From Alphaproteobacteria bacterium (GTDB lineage: Bacteria; Pseudomonadota; Alphaproteobacteria; Caulobacterales; Aquidulcibacteraceae): a DNA stretch of 64,000 nucleotides. The position numbers were made by a program, and so were the translations under genes. The notes under the pieces are model-generated. The model did no database searches. It was not told the origin of the DNA and was given only the letters and a program-made list of their open reading frames with translations. Location of the stretch: positions 62,001 to 126,000 of the forward strand of contig JAPLOL010000138.1 of assembly GCA_026400735.1 (NCBI GenBank). Reading direction: 5' to 3'. Positions 47,305 to 55,436 of the stretch are shown here, one piece after another. The first letter of the stretch is position 1. Each line of letters opens with the position of its first letter.

Positions 47305-48189
47305 CTACCTCGCGAGCACAACGGTGATGACGCCAGTAATAATAAGCACCTGCGCGGCCACATAAGTCCACCACACAACCGGCGCGGTCCAGCGGCGCGC
47401 GGGCGCATCAGCCGGCAGACGGAAAAGCTCACCTGCGAGCACAAGATCGCTCGTCAAGAAGCTGATGGCGCCGATCATCGCGGGCCACCCAATCCAAGGC
47501 AGCCACATCGCTGTGATCGCCATCGCGCAAATTGCGCCTGCATAGATCATCGCCGCCAACGGCACAGCGCCAAGCTTGCGTCGCCAAATAGCGAGAGCAA
47601 TCGTCGCGAGCACGAAGCCAGCGAGCGGCGCGAACGCTGTAAGCGGCGGCCGCGAATCCGCTTCGCCATTCACGACCATGAGCGTAGCAACGATCAAGAT
47701 CGGCAGAGAAACGCCAAGCGCGACGAGCGCAGCGACTGTTAAACCGCCGCTAATCGGCGCGCGCTTGAATTCCGGCGTCCGCCAAAACCAGATCAGGAAA
47801 GACACGAGAAACACGCCGATCCCAACCATTGCCGCGTAGCGCGGCCACAGAGGCGCGTTGTCTCCAGAGAAAAACCAGATTGCGCCGAACATCACGACGT
47901 AGACAAGCTGCGCGAGCAGAAATGCCAGGATTCCAAGCGGCAGGGTCCACTTCGCTTTGAACGCAAGGAAGAAGTCGCCCAGCGCCGAGCAGATGATCGC
48001 GACGATCAGCGGGAAGGGCGCGTGCGCGCTAATCAGCGCCGCCGCAGCTGCGCCCATGAACAGCGTCTTGATCAGTGCGCGCACCAAGCTCGGCGGGCGT
48101 TTCAGAAAATGGAGGCCGTACGCTAGGGCAGCCGCGCCGCCCAACGCGGCAAGCGCCCAGAAAATTGGACCAATCGATATTCCCCCCAT
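47305..48189 (-). CDS. YhhN/TMEM86 family lysoplasmalogenase-like protein
   Basis: A 294-residue membrane protein with eight or so segments. IVAIICSALGDFFLAFKAKW in the first half and AISFLTSDLVLAGELFRLP in the second carry the two conserved Asp regions (GDxxL and SDxxLA) of the YhhN family. Members hydrolyse the vinyl-ether bond of lysoplasmalogens; bacteria without plasmalogens must use them differently, so the substrate here is open. It leads the lipoprotein gene. Confidence 0.85.
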   Translation of the reverse strand: MGGISIGPIFWALAALGGAAALAYGLHFLKRPPSLVRALIKTLFMGAAAAALISAHAPFPLIVAIICSALGDFFLAFKAKWTLPLGILAFLLAQLVYVVMFGAIWFFSGDNAPLWPRYAAMVGIGVFLVSFLIWFWRTPEFKRAPISGGLTVAALVALGVSLPILIVATLMVVNGEADSRPPLTAFAPLAGFVLATIALAIWRRKLGAVPLAAMIYAGAICAMAITAMWLPWIGWPAMIGAISFLTSDLVLAGELFRLPADAPARRWTAPVVWWTYVAAQVLIITGVITVVLAR

Positions 48190-48262
48190 CGTTTGGTCCT
48201 TCGATTCCGCGGTCGTTCAGGTCAAAGTGTTACTACTAGGGGTGAGATAGGGGGAAGTGGGG

Positions 48263-49516
48263 ATGGCGTCCAAGCTTTGGCGTTTGAAGATGTTAGCGGC
48301 CGCGTCGGTCGCCGCTTTGTTGGCCGCGTGCGCTACACCGCAGACGCCTGAAGATGTCGAGGCCCTCGCGTGGGGCGCGGCCACGTCCCAGGACCGGCCA
48401 GAGGCATATGAGACTTATCTCAACGTCCACGGCGCGAGCCCGCATGCTGAAGCTGCACGCCAACGCATCGCCGAACTGATGGTGTTGGAGCGCGAAGCTT
48501 GGGGCAGGGCGCGTCAGGTCAATACTGAGGCGTCTTATGAGGATTATCTGACCCGCTTCGGCTGGGGAGCGAACGCGCCCGAGGCCGATCAACGTCGCGG
48601 CGTGCTGGCAGCGCTGCGTCTTGCCGCGGAGGAGCGTGCCGCGTGGGCTGAAACTGCACGCATTGATCGCATCGAGGCGTACGAAGGCTTCCTCAATGCT
48701 TGGCCAGGCGGCGCACATGCTGACGAAGCGCGCGATCGCCTCGACTATCTTTGGAATACGGATGAAGGCGCATGGGTCCGCGCGCGCCGCCTCGACTCGA
48801 TAGGTGGCTATGCCGACTTCCTGCGCGCTTACCCGCGTTCTCCGTACGCCACGGATGCGCGCCGCATCATAGACGACTATCGCCGCCAGGATGATTGGGC
48901 GTGGGACAGCGCGCGTCGCCGTGACGAGGTGCGTGAATACGAACGCTACATGCGCGATTTCCCCGACGGTTATCACCGCGGCGACGCCGAGCGTCGCGTC
49001 TATCAGTTGCAGGCGGACGACCGCAGCGCATGGGATCGCGCCACACGGCGTGATTCCATTGACGCCTACGATTATTATCTTGCGACCCAACGCGACGGCG
49101 AATTCCGCGACCGTGCGCAGCGACGCATCCGTCAGTTGCGTGACGCAATGAGCAATCCGCCGCCTCAGCCGCCGCCGGTGACACAGCCGCCGCCACCGCC
49201 GCCGCCCGGACCACCGCCGCCCCCGCGGCCTCCACGTCCCCGCGACCCGAACTCGCCGCCATCACCGCCCGTATCTCCGCCTGCGCCCCCGCCGCCGCCG
49301 GTCACGCCACCACCTCCACCACCAGCGCCACCTCCGCCGGCGCCTCCACCACCAGCGCCACCTCCACCAGCGCCACCTCCACCAGCGCCGCCTCCACCAG
49401 CGCCGCCACCACCAGCGCCGCCACCACCAGTGCCGCCACCACCGCCTCCGGCTGAGCAGCACAGCGACCAGCGGTCTGACGCAGACTCGGCTCGCGAGCA
49501 GGCCGATCCGAACTGA
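48263..49516 (+). CDS. Repeat-containing lipoprotein with proline-rich C-terminal tail
   Basis: 417 residues from the ATG at 48263 (an in-frame GTG at 48257 exists). A lipobox (AAASVAALLAACATP) is followed by about six repeats of roughly 38 residues of the form W-x-x-A-x-x-x-D-x-x-x-Y-x-x-Y-L, seen as AWAETARIDRIEAYEGFLNA and AWDRATRRDSIDAYDYYLAT, a TPR-like pattern. Residues 300-400 are almost only Pro and Ala, including eight or so PPPPA units encoded by a 15-bp tandem repeat. The tail may cross the periplasm or bind partners; function unknown. Confidence 0.75.
   Translation: MASKLWRLKMLAAASVAALLAACATPQTPEDVEALAWGAATSQDRPEAYETYLNVHGASPHAEAARQRIAELMVLEREAWGRARQVNTEASYEDYLTRFGWGANAPEADQRRGVLAALRLAAEERAAWAETARIDRIEAYEGFLNAWPGGAHADEARDRLDYLWNTDEGAWVRARRLDSIGGYADFLRAYPRSPYATDARRIIDDYRRQDDWAWDSARRRDEVREYERYMRDFPDGYHRGDAERRVYQLQADDRSAWDRATRRDSIDAYDYYLATQRDGEFRDRAQRRIRQLRDAMSNPPPQPPPVTQPPPPPPPGPPPPPRPPRPRDPNSPPSPPVSPPAPPPPPVTPPPPPPAPPPPAPPPPAPPPPAPPPPAPPPPAPPPPAPPPPVPPPPPPAEQHSDQRSDADSAREQADPN
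49308..49455 (+). repeat. 15-bp tandem repeat encoding (PPPPA)n
   Basis: Units of the form CCACCACCAGCGCC/CCTCCACCAGCGCC repeat about eight times in frame inside the lipoprotein gene. Because the unit is a multiple of three, copy-number change would alter the tail length without breaking the frame. Confidence 0.8.
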
Positions 49517-49595
49517 CGCGACGCAAAGTTGCGTTCGGGCGCGCGGCGGCTAGAACGCCGTTGCGCGCCAGCGTGCGCGCCAAGGGAGGAACAAG

Positions 49596-50378
49596 ATGCG
49601 TCTTTCGTCAGATATCGCGGCTGTTGTGACGGGCGGCGCGTCGGGCCTGGGCCGAGCCACGGTCGAAAAGCTGCGCGCCGAGGGCGTGAAGGTCGCCATT
49701 TTCGATCGCGACGAGGATCGCGGCAAAGCCACTGCCTCTGAACTGGGCGCAACCTTCTGCAAGGTCGACGTCACGAGCGACGATAGCGTCAATGCCGGCT
49801 TCGAAGCCGCGCGCGCCGCAAACGGTCAAGAACGCATTCTCGTCTGCTGCGCCGGCATCGGGTCGGCGATGAAGACCGCCAGCCGCTCGAAAGAGACCGG
49901 CGAGATCAAACATTTCCCGCTCAACATTTTCGAACTGACAATCCAGATCAATCTGATCGGCACGTTCCGCTGCGTCGCAAAATCTGCTGCTGGCATGCTC
50001 ACCTTGGATCAAACCGAGGGCGATGGACGTGGCGCCATCGTGATGACTGCCTCTGTGGCGGCAGAAGACGGCCAAATCGGCCAAGCGGCTTACTCGGCTT
50101 CAAAGGGCGGCGTTGTCGGCATGACGCTGCCGATCGCGCGCGATCTCTCGGGCGAGGGCATTCGGATCAACACGATCCTGCCGGGCATCTTCGAAACGCC
50201 TTTGATGATGGGCGCGCCGGAGAAGGTGAAAGAAGCGTTGGCGGCAAGCGTTCCGTTTCCGAAGCGTCTCGGAAACCCGCAAGAATATGCATCTCTCGCT
50301 CTCGAAATGATTCGAAATTCCTACTTCAACGGCGAGGATGTGCGCTTGGACGGCGCCATTCGCATGGGCCTGCGCTGA
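49596..50378 (+). CDS. SDR family dehydrogenase (HSD10 / 3-hydroxyacyl-CoA dehydrogenase type)
   Basis: A 260-residue short-chain dehydrogenase with GGGAGGA before the ATG. VVTGGASGLGRATVEKL is the NAD-binding motif, IFDRDEDRG sets NAD over NADP, and MTASVAAEDGQIGQAAYSASK carries the catalytic Ser, Tyr and Lys. The C-terminal LPGIFETPLMMGAPEKVKEA is like HSD17B10-type 3-hydroxy-2-methylbutyryl-CoA/3-hydroxyacyl-CoA dehydrogenases. A role in branched-chain or fatty acid oxidation is likely. Confidence 0.88.
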   Translation: MRLSSDIAAVVTGGASGLGRATVEKLRAEGVKVAIFDRDEDRGKATASELGATFCKVDVTSDDSVNAGFEAARAANGQERILVCCAGIGSAMKTASRSKETGEIKHFPLNIFELTIQINLIGTFRCVAKSAAGMLTLDQTEGDGRGAIVMTASVAAEDGQIGQAAYSASKGGVVGMTLPIARDLSGEGIRINTILPGIFETPLMMGAPEKVKEALAASVPFPKRLGNPQEYASLALEMIRNSYFNGEDVRLDGAIRMGLR

Positions 50379-50420
50379 GGCGGGACGCCGCATTTTTGTT
50401 GATTTATGTGGGTTTTGGTA

Positions 50421-50470
50421 ACACGCGCGGCCATCGCGCGTGTGGAAACCGCTGTAAATCAGCTTTTTTA
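50421..50470 (+). terminator. Tandem hairpins ending the SDR transcript
   Basis: The 9-bp perfect stem ACACGCGCG/CGCGCGTGT with a 5-nt loop is followed at once by GCTG (50451-50454), loop TAAAT, CAGC (50460-50463) and a run of T from 50464. The second hairpin has the T-run of a Rho-independent terminator, though its stem is short. Confidence 0.55.
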
Positions 50471-50477
50471 CGTTGCG

Positions 50478-50607
50478 ACTCAGAGGCCCTCATGTCAGGG
50501 AATCCCACGCAAACGTCGAAAACCGCATGAAACCGGGCTTTTTGACGTGTTTCGAGAGAGGCGCGATCAACGCTCCATCAAGAAATGAGTGGCATCACTC
50601 AGAGGCC
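50478..50607. repeat. 11-bp direct repeat upstream of the HU gene
   Basis: ACTCAGAGGCC is found at 50478-50488 and 50597-50607, 119 bp apart. The second copy overlaps the TGAGTG/CACTCA hairpin. Confidence 0.5.
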
Positions 50608-50693
50608 GGCGGGAAGAAGGGCAGCTAAAAAGCCTGATTTGACGCCGGTTCGTTGAGTAACCACACGACAACCTTTGAGAAGGGAAACACCAC

Positions 50694-51101
50694 ATGGCCA
50701 AAAAGGCTGCAAAGAAGAAGGCTCCGGCCAAGAAGAAGTCCGCCGTTCGTAAGAGCGCCAAGAAGGCCGCTCCGGCCCCGGCGAAGGCCGTGAAGGTCGT
50801 GGCTGTTGCCGGCAAGACCGTCACCGCCAGCGCGCTGCTGCAAGCGATCGCCGACCACATGGGCATCAAGAAGTCGGAAGCTAAGACGATGGTCGAAGGC
50901 TACACCGACGTTGTGAAGGCCTACGTCCTGAAGGGCGCCAAGGTGAAGATCGGCGATATCGGCATGATCATGGTTCGCGCCCGCAAGGCCCGCATGGGCC
51001 GCAACCCGCAAACGGGTGAGCCGGTGAAGATCAAGGCGTCGAAGAAGCTGGCGTTCCGCCAGTCGGCCGTGATGAAGGCCCAGGTGATGGGCGGCCGCTA
51101 A
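50694..51101 (+). CDS. HU family DNA-binding protein with lysine/alanine-rich N-terminal tail
   Basis: A 135-residue protein. Residues 1-40 are a basic tail (MAKKAAKKKAPAKKKSAVRK then SAKKAAPAPAKAVK) like eukaryotic H1 tails; residues 41-130 are the HU/IHF domain (SALLQAIADHMGIKKSEAKT, then RMGRNPQTGEPVKIKASKKL with the DNA-bending arm). Typical HU is 90 residues, so the tail is an addition, as in Deinococcus HU. It should package the chromosome; the tail would add nonspecific or looping contacts. GAAGGGA precedes the ATG and a strong terminator follows, so it is a single-gene unit. Confidence 0.93.
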   Translation: MAKKAAKKKAPAKKKSAVRKSAKKAAPAPAKAVKVVAVAGKTVTASALLQAIADHMGIKKSEAKTMVEGYTDVVKAYVLKGAKVKIGDIGMIMVRARKARMGRNPQTGEPVKIKASKKLAFRQSAVMKAQVMGGR

Positions 51102-51156
51102 ACAGCGGACGCGTCACCGACGCAAAGTAACATGACCCCATTCCGGGGTTGTCGAG

Positions 51157-51190
51157 ACGGCGGGCGTGCTACGAAGCGCCCGCCGTTTTC
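51157..51190 (+). terminator. Rho-independent terminator of the HU gene
   Basis: ACGGCGGGCG (51157-51166) pairs with CGCCCGCCGT (51177-51186) over a 10-nt loop and is followed by TTTCGTTTT. Confidence 0.85.
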
Positions 51191-51269
51191 GTTTTGGAGC
51201 GCAGCGCGAGGTTGCGCGCGTGATCACAGTGACTAGGGTGCCCTTCAACGAGATCGGTTGGGGAGAGCC

Positions 51270-53258
51270 ATGATCCGCAAATTGCTCAGCGCGCTTTGCG
51301 TGCTCGCTGCTGTCGCGACAGTCTCCGCGTCAGCCCAAACGCAGCAACTCACCGCGGAGATGTTTGCGCGCGACGAGAATTTCTCGAGTTCGTCGCTTTC
51401 GCCGGATGGCGCGTCTGTGGTCTTGATCCAGCGTGTGGCCGGCAACAATCAGGCTATTGTCGTGGTTGATTGGCGTACGCGCCAAGCGCAGGCCGTTCAA
51501 AGCGCACGGCGCGATCGTGGCCTGTTTCTCGATTGGGTGATCTGGAAGGGTGACGCTCGATTGCTGTTTGCGGTGACGCAGCGCATCGATTGGGACGGCA
51601 CGCCGGACGACGTGAACTACCGGCAGATTCAGCGCGTCTACAGCATGAACCGTGACGGCACGAACGTTCAGGCGATGTTCGAAGGCCAGATGCGTCAATT
51701 GCTCAATCCGGACTTCGCGCCGATCGAACTTATCGACTCTCTGGAGAATGATCCGGACAACGTGATCATCGGGACATGGGGCCAAAACGGCTACACCGCA
51801 TTTCGCGTTAATGTCACCAACGGACGGGCGACCGTCATAGACGATGCGCTCGGCTGGGATACCTCGACCGTTTACGTCGATGGGCTGGGCACGCCTGTGC
51901 TGCGCACAGATCCGCTGGCCAATGGCGCCGGATACAAATTTTTCCGGCGCGCGCCTCAGGGTGGTCGTTGGGAACTTGCGTACGAAGTGCGGCGCGCCTC
52001 AGTCGCGCAAAACCGCGACTTCTTCCCAATTTCAGCTGGCCCCGGTGCTGGGCAAATCTACATCGCCGCGCGCCCTGAAGGGCAGGAATACCAAGCGGTT
52101 TATCTCTACGACACCGCTACCGGAAATCTGGGGGCGCCGGTCTATGCGCATGCCAATGCTGACGCGCAGGGCATTCAAGTCGATCCAACCGATAATACGC
52201 TGCTTGCCGGTTGCGCTGAGACAGAGCGCTGGGAGTGCCGCGCGGTGGACCCGCGCATGCAACGCCACTTCGACGCGATCTCGGTCTACTTCGAAGGCGC
52301 GGCGGATTTTTCGCTTCTGAGCGTGTCTCATGACAAGACGAAGTGGTTGATACAGGTGAATGGTCCGACGATACCGCCAACGGTTTACGTCTATGATTTG
52401 AGCGTTGCGTCCCTTACGCCGGTTGCGTCGACATATCCGCAATTGCCCCGCACGCAATTGGCGCCGACACAAGTCGTTCACTACACGTCGCGCGATGGCT
52501 CGGCGCTTTGGGGCTACCTCACAACGCCGCGCAATACGGCTGGCCCCGTGCCGCTTGTGGTCTTGCCACACGGCGGCCCTGAGTCACGTGACTCCTACGC
52601 GTTCGGTTACTTCGAGCAGTACTTGGCGTCGCTAGGCTATGCCGTGTTTCAGCCGAACTTCCGCGGCTCCGAAGGGTTTGGCCGAAGTTTCGCAAATGCA
52701 GGCCGGCGCCAATGGGGTCTGCGCATGCAGGACGACATTACCGACGGCGTACGCCATCTCATCGCGCAAGGCGCGGTCGACGCCGGCAGGATCTGTATCG
52801 TGGGTGCATCCTATGGCGGCTACGCGGCGCTTGCAGGTGGCGCTTTCACGCCCGATCTCTATCGCTGCGTCGTTTCAATCGCGGGCGATGCTGATCTCAT
52901 TGAGATGCTCGATCAAGAGCGCCGCGGCCAGGGGCGAAACTCATTGGGGTATGCGTATTGGGTTGCTGTTACCGGCGATGCAAACGCCGATCGCGAAGCC
53001 CTGATCGCGACGTCTCCAGCCCGCCATGCAGAGAACTTTACGGCGCCGGTGCTGCTCATTCACGGTCGCGACGATTACACGGTCCGGGTCGAGCAATCAG
53101 AAGCGATGCGAGACGCGCTGCGCCGCGCCGGCAAACAGGTTGAGTATCTCGATTTCGAGCACGAGGGACATTATTGGAGCAATTGGGAGCCAGAAAATCG
53201 GCAACGCATGCTTGAGACGGTTGGCCAGTTCCTCAGTCAGAATAACGGGCCACGCTAA
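51270..53258 (+). CDS. S9 family prolyl oligopeptidase-type peptidase, secreted
   Basis: 662 residues from the ATG at 51270 (GGGGAGAG upstream; an in-frame TTG at 51258 is less likely). A signal peptide (KLLSALCVLAAVATVSASAQ) sends it to the periplasm. An N-terminal beta-propeller is followed by the alpha/beta hydrolase domain with Ser514 in VGASYGGYAAL, Asp602 in HGRDDYTVRV and His634 in FEHEGHYWSN. It resembles dipeptidyl/acylaminoacyl peptidases of the S9C group and should degrade peptides. The next lipoprotein gene starts 10 bp downstream. Confidence 0.92.
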   Translation: MIRKLLSALCVLAAVATVSASAQTQQLTAEMFARDENFSSSSLSPDGASVVLIQRVAGNNQAIVVVDWRTRQAQAVQSARRDRGLFLDWVIWKGDARLLFAVTQRIDWDGTPDDVNYRQIQRVYSMNRDGTNVQAMFEGQMRQLLNPDFAPIELIDSLENDPDNVIIGTWGQNGYTAFRVNVTNGRATVIDDALGWDTSTVYVDGLGTPVLRTDPLANGAGYKFFRRAPQGGRWELAYEVRRASVAQNRDFFPISAGPGAGQIYIAARPEGQEYQAVYLYDTATGNLGAPVYAHANADAQGIQVDPTDNTLLAGCAETERWECRAVDPRMQRHFDAISVYFEGAADFSLLSVSHDKTKWLIQVNGPTIPPTVYVYDLSVASLTPVASTYPQLPRTQLAPTQVVHYTSRDGSALWGYLTTPRNTAGPVPLVVLPHGGPESRDSYAFGYFEQYLASLGYAVFQPNFRGSEGFGRSFANAGRRQWGLRMQDDITDGVRHLIAQGAVDAGRICIVGASYGGYAALAGGAFTPDLYRCVVSIAGDADLIEMLDQERRGQGRNSLGYAYWVAVTGDANADREALIATSPARHAENFTAPVLLIHGRDDYTVRVEQSEAMRDALRRAGKQVEYLDFEHEGHYWSNWEPENRQRMLETVGQFLSQNNGPR

Positions 53259-53267
53259 AGCGATACG

Positions 53268-54275
53268 ATGCGTTACCTTTTGCTCTCTCTGAGTTTTGGC
53301 CTCGCCGCTTGCGCAACAAGCACAGAGACGGCGTCCATTACGCCAGCCTGCAATGTTTCGATCGAGGATCGCGATTGGATCAACGGAGCGCTCGATGCGT
53401 GGCGCCTTACTGCAAATGAAATCACCGGCGTCACCAGCGTACGCCCGTTCGAGGCGGTGTTCTTTGACGATGATTGCGTGCTCACCAGCGCCAACGCCTT
53501 CAGCGCAGCGACAGTGGCCCAAGTCACTTGGATGGCCACGCCGCACAGTGGCGAGATCACGCTTCCGGGTGGCCAAGTCATGCCCGCGGGCGTCACATCG
53601 TTTGCCAGCGCCGACGGCGATCACGCCTTCTTCGTTATGTCCACGCCAAGCGTCTGGCGCGCTGCCGGCGTGAGCAATGATGCGCTGGGCATTGAGACAA
53701 TGATGATCGGCGTGCTGCTTCACGAAGGTTCGCACGTCGCCCAATTCGGTGCTTACGGTGCTCGCATCACCGCCATCGAAGCTGCCAGCCATCTGCCGGG
53801 CGACGACATCAACGACGACATGGTTCAAAATCGGTTCGGCGAGAACGCAGAGTTTGCCGCTTCAGTCGAGCGCGAAACCGAATTGCTTTTTCAGATCACC
53901 AACACCCGCGACGATGCACAAGCGCGGCGCCTTGCGCGCGAAGCGCGGGAGCTGATGCGTGCGCGCCAAGCGCGCTGGTACACGGGCGCAGATGCCTATC
54001 TCGCGGCCGCCGAAGATACTTGGCTGACGCTTGAGGGCTCCGGTCAATGGGTCGCGTATCAATGGATCGTGCATCCGAGCGGTGGCGGCGCTGAGCGTGA
54101 CGAGGCAATGGCGAACTTCGCGCGCCGTGGCCGCTGGTGGTCGCAGAAAGAGGGGATCGCACTAGCGTTCGCGGTCGACCGGCTGGCCGGCTTCGACTGG
54201 AAGCGCCACGCTTTCGGTGATGGCGAAATGACTTTGGTCGAAATGCTCGACGCCGCGCTCGCCGACGAGGGTTAG
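53268..54275 (+). CDS. Lipoprotein with HExxH motif, putative zinc metallopeptidase
   Basis: A 335-residue protein with a lipobox signal (MRYLLLSLSFGLAACATS). GVLLHEGSHVAQFGAYG carries His152, Glu153 and His156 in HExxH spacing, and Glu201/Glu203 in ERETELLF could be the third ligand of a gluzincin. I do not recognise the family by name. It follows the S9 peptidase gene by 9 bp in the same direction, so the two may form a periplasmic proteolysis pair; catalytic activity is inference. Confidence 0.65.
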   Translation: MRYLLLSLSFGLAACATSTETASITPACNVSIEDRDWINGALDAWRLTANEITGVTSVRPFEAVFFDDDCVLTSANAFSAATVAQVTWMATPHSGEITLPGGQVMPAGVTSFASADGDHAFFVMSTPSVWRAAGVSNDALGIETMMIGVLLHEGSHVAQFGAYGARITAIEAASHLPGDDINDDMVQNRFGENAEFAASVERETELLFQITNTRDDAQARRLAREARELMRARQARWYTGADAYLAAAEDTWLTLEGSGQWVAYQWIVHPSGGGAERDEAMANFARRGRWWSQKEGIALAFAVDRLAGFDWKRHAFGDGEMTLVEMLDAALADEG

Positions 54276-54727
54276 ACCTTAATCAGCTCACGCGCGCGTC
54301 GGCATACGTCGGAAGCCGTCGCCACTTCCGCTGCCGTGAAGGCCGGCGCATAGACGCCGGCCGCCGCTAGGAATTGTTTGCGCATGGATTGAAAGCGCGT
54401 TTGCCCGCGCTTCGTCACACGCACGAGCTTTGACGTCTTGTGCTTGGGGTTGTCGATAAACTCCACCAGACCCTGCGCCTCCAACGCGTTGACGATCGTT
54501 TGACAGTGCTGGCGCGACACTGGTTTCGAACGCGCCATGTCTGGCACGGTTTGCGGTCCTTCCTTGATGAGTTGGCGCAGCGTGCCCCATTCGCCGCCAG
54601 CGGTCGCGAACCCGGCGAGCGCTTCGCTGATTGCTTCAATGCGGAAGTAAAATTCGATGACCGCCACCGAAAGATCCAAAATATCCTCGGCGGAGGCTTG
54701 CGACGGCTTTTTCACTTGACAACCCAC
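54272..54727 (-). CDS. MarR-type winged-helix transcriptional regulator
   Basis: A 151-residue protein from the GTG at 54727; a GTG at 54715 (147 residues) is just as possible, and neither has a ribosome site. The wing region is typical: GEWGTLRQLIKEGPQTVPDM, SRQHCQTIVNALEAQGLVEF, HKTSKLVRVTKRG. It is divergent from the methyltransferase gene. Two phased palindromes sit exactly in the shared promoter, the first overlapping this gene's start, so it probably represses itself and the neighbour. Confidence 0.85.
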   Translation of the reverse strand: MGCQVKKPSQASAEDILDLSVAVIEFYFRIEAISEALAGFATAGGEWGTLRQLIKEGPQTVPDMARSKPVSRQHCQTIVNALEAQGLVEFIDNPKHKTSKLVRVTKRGQTRFQSMRKQFLAAAGVYAPAFTAAEVATASDVCRRARELIKV

Positions 54728-54755
54728 TTGTCATATTTGACAGCTAAGTTGTCAT
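54716..54755. promoter_or_regulatory. Two MarR-type operators two helical turns apart
   Basis: Palindrome 1 is TGACAA-N5-TTGTCA (54717-54733) and palindrome 2 is TGACA-N7-TGTCA (54738-54754). Their matching TTGACA and TTGTCA half-sites are each 21 bp apart, so the dyads lie on the same helix face. The location between a MarR gene and a divergent gene fits a cooperative autoregulatory operator. Confidence 0.65.
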
Positions 54756-54769
54756 TCTGGGAGGGCGGC

Positions 54770-55432
54770 ATGCGCGCGTCAATGGCAGCGAATGAGTCCG
54801 GCGAACGCTGCAAAAGCTTCGAATGCATATGGGGCGACCCAAGCGGCTTCCTAGGGGGTGCGGCGCTCACGGCTATGGCGATCGCCGGCGGACGTCAGAA
54901 CAAAGCCGCGCTCGACCTTCTCGCCCCGCGTCTTGGCGATAGCGTCATCGAACTTGGATGCGGCCCGGGCATGGGCGTGCGCGCCGCCTTGAAGCGAGTA
55001 GGGCGTGAAGGCTTTGTCGCAGGGATCGATCAATCCGCGACGGCCGCGCACTACGCTGCGCACGCTGTCCATGGCGCCTGCCTCGATGGTCGCGCCGCCA
55101 TTATGCGCGCGGAGGCGGCTGATTTGCCGTTCCGCGATTCCATGTTCGACCGAGCCTTCGCGGTGAACACGTTCCAGTTCTGGCCCGATCCAGCCCGCGC
55201 GCTTCGTGAAATTGCCCGCGTGCTCGCGCCCGGTGGTCGCTTGGTGATCACGCAACGCGCTTCGAACTTGGACAATCCGACCAATTTCGCCGGCGCCGCG
55301 AACGGAATGGAACGCATCAGCCGCGCAACAGCGCTGCTAAAAGCTCAAGGCTGGCGCATCGTCGATGAGCGCTGCACGACCGATGGGCCGCGTCTGCTGG
55401 CCGTCAGCGTCCTCGCAGAGCGCCCGGTCTAA
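54770..55432 (+). CDS. Class I SAM-dependent methyltransferase (UbiE/Methyltransf_11 type)
   Basis: 220 residues from the ATG at 54770, set by GGGAGGG at 54759-54765. Motif I is DSVIELGCGPGMGVRAAL, followed by VAGIDQSATA, AEAADLPFRDSMFDRAFAVN and ALREIARVLAPGGRLVITQR, the order of small-molecule methyltransferases. The substrate is unknown. Its promoter carries the two MarR-type operators, so expression is probably induced by a ligand of the divergent regulator. It ends 4 bp before the next, broken, membrane gene. Confidence 0.88.
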   Translation: MRASMAANESGERCKSFECIWGDPSGFLGGAALTAMAIAGGRQNKAALDLLAPRLGDSVIELGCGPGMGVRAALKRVGREGFVAGIDQSATAAHYAAHAVHGACLDGRAAIMRAEAADLPFRDSMFDRAFAVNTFQFWPDPARALREIARVLAPGGRLVITQRASNLDNPTNFAGAANGMERISRATALLKAQGWRIVDERCTTDGPRLLAVSVLAERPV

Positions 55433-55436
55433 CACC

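Larger units (their letters stand above)
50379..50693. other. 315-bp gene-free region upstream of the HU gene
   Basis: No coding frame stands out. It holds a perfect dyad ACACGCGCG/CGCGCGTGT (50421-50443) flanked by GGTTT/AAACC, a short hairpin GCTG-TAAAT-CAGC followed by seven T (50451-50470) that probably terminates the SDR transcript, a TGAGTG/CACTCA hairpin (50586-50601) and an 11-bp direct repeat. The HU promoter must be in its right half. Confidence 0.6.

Noticed and set aside
49165-49752. Glycine-rich minus-strand frame opposite the proline-rich lipoprotein tail
   Set aside because: The long glycine run is only the complement of the CCN repeats; no start signal or domain.
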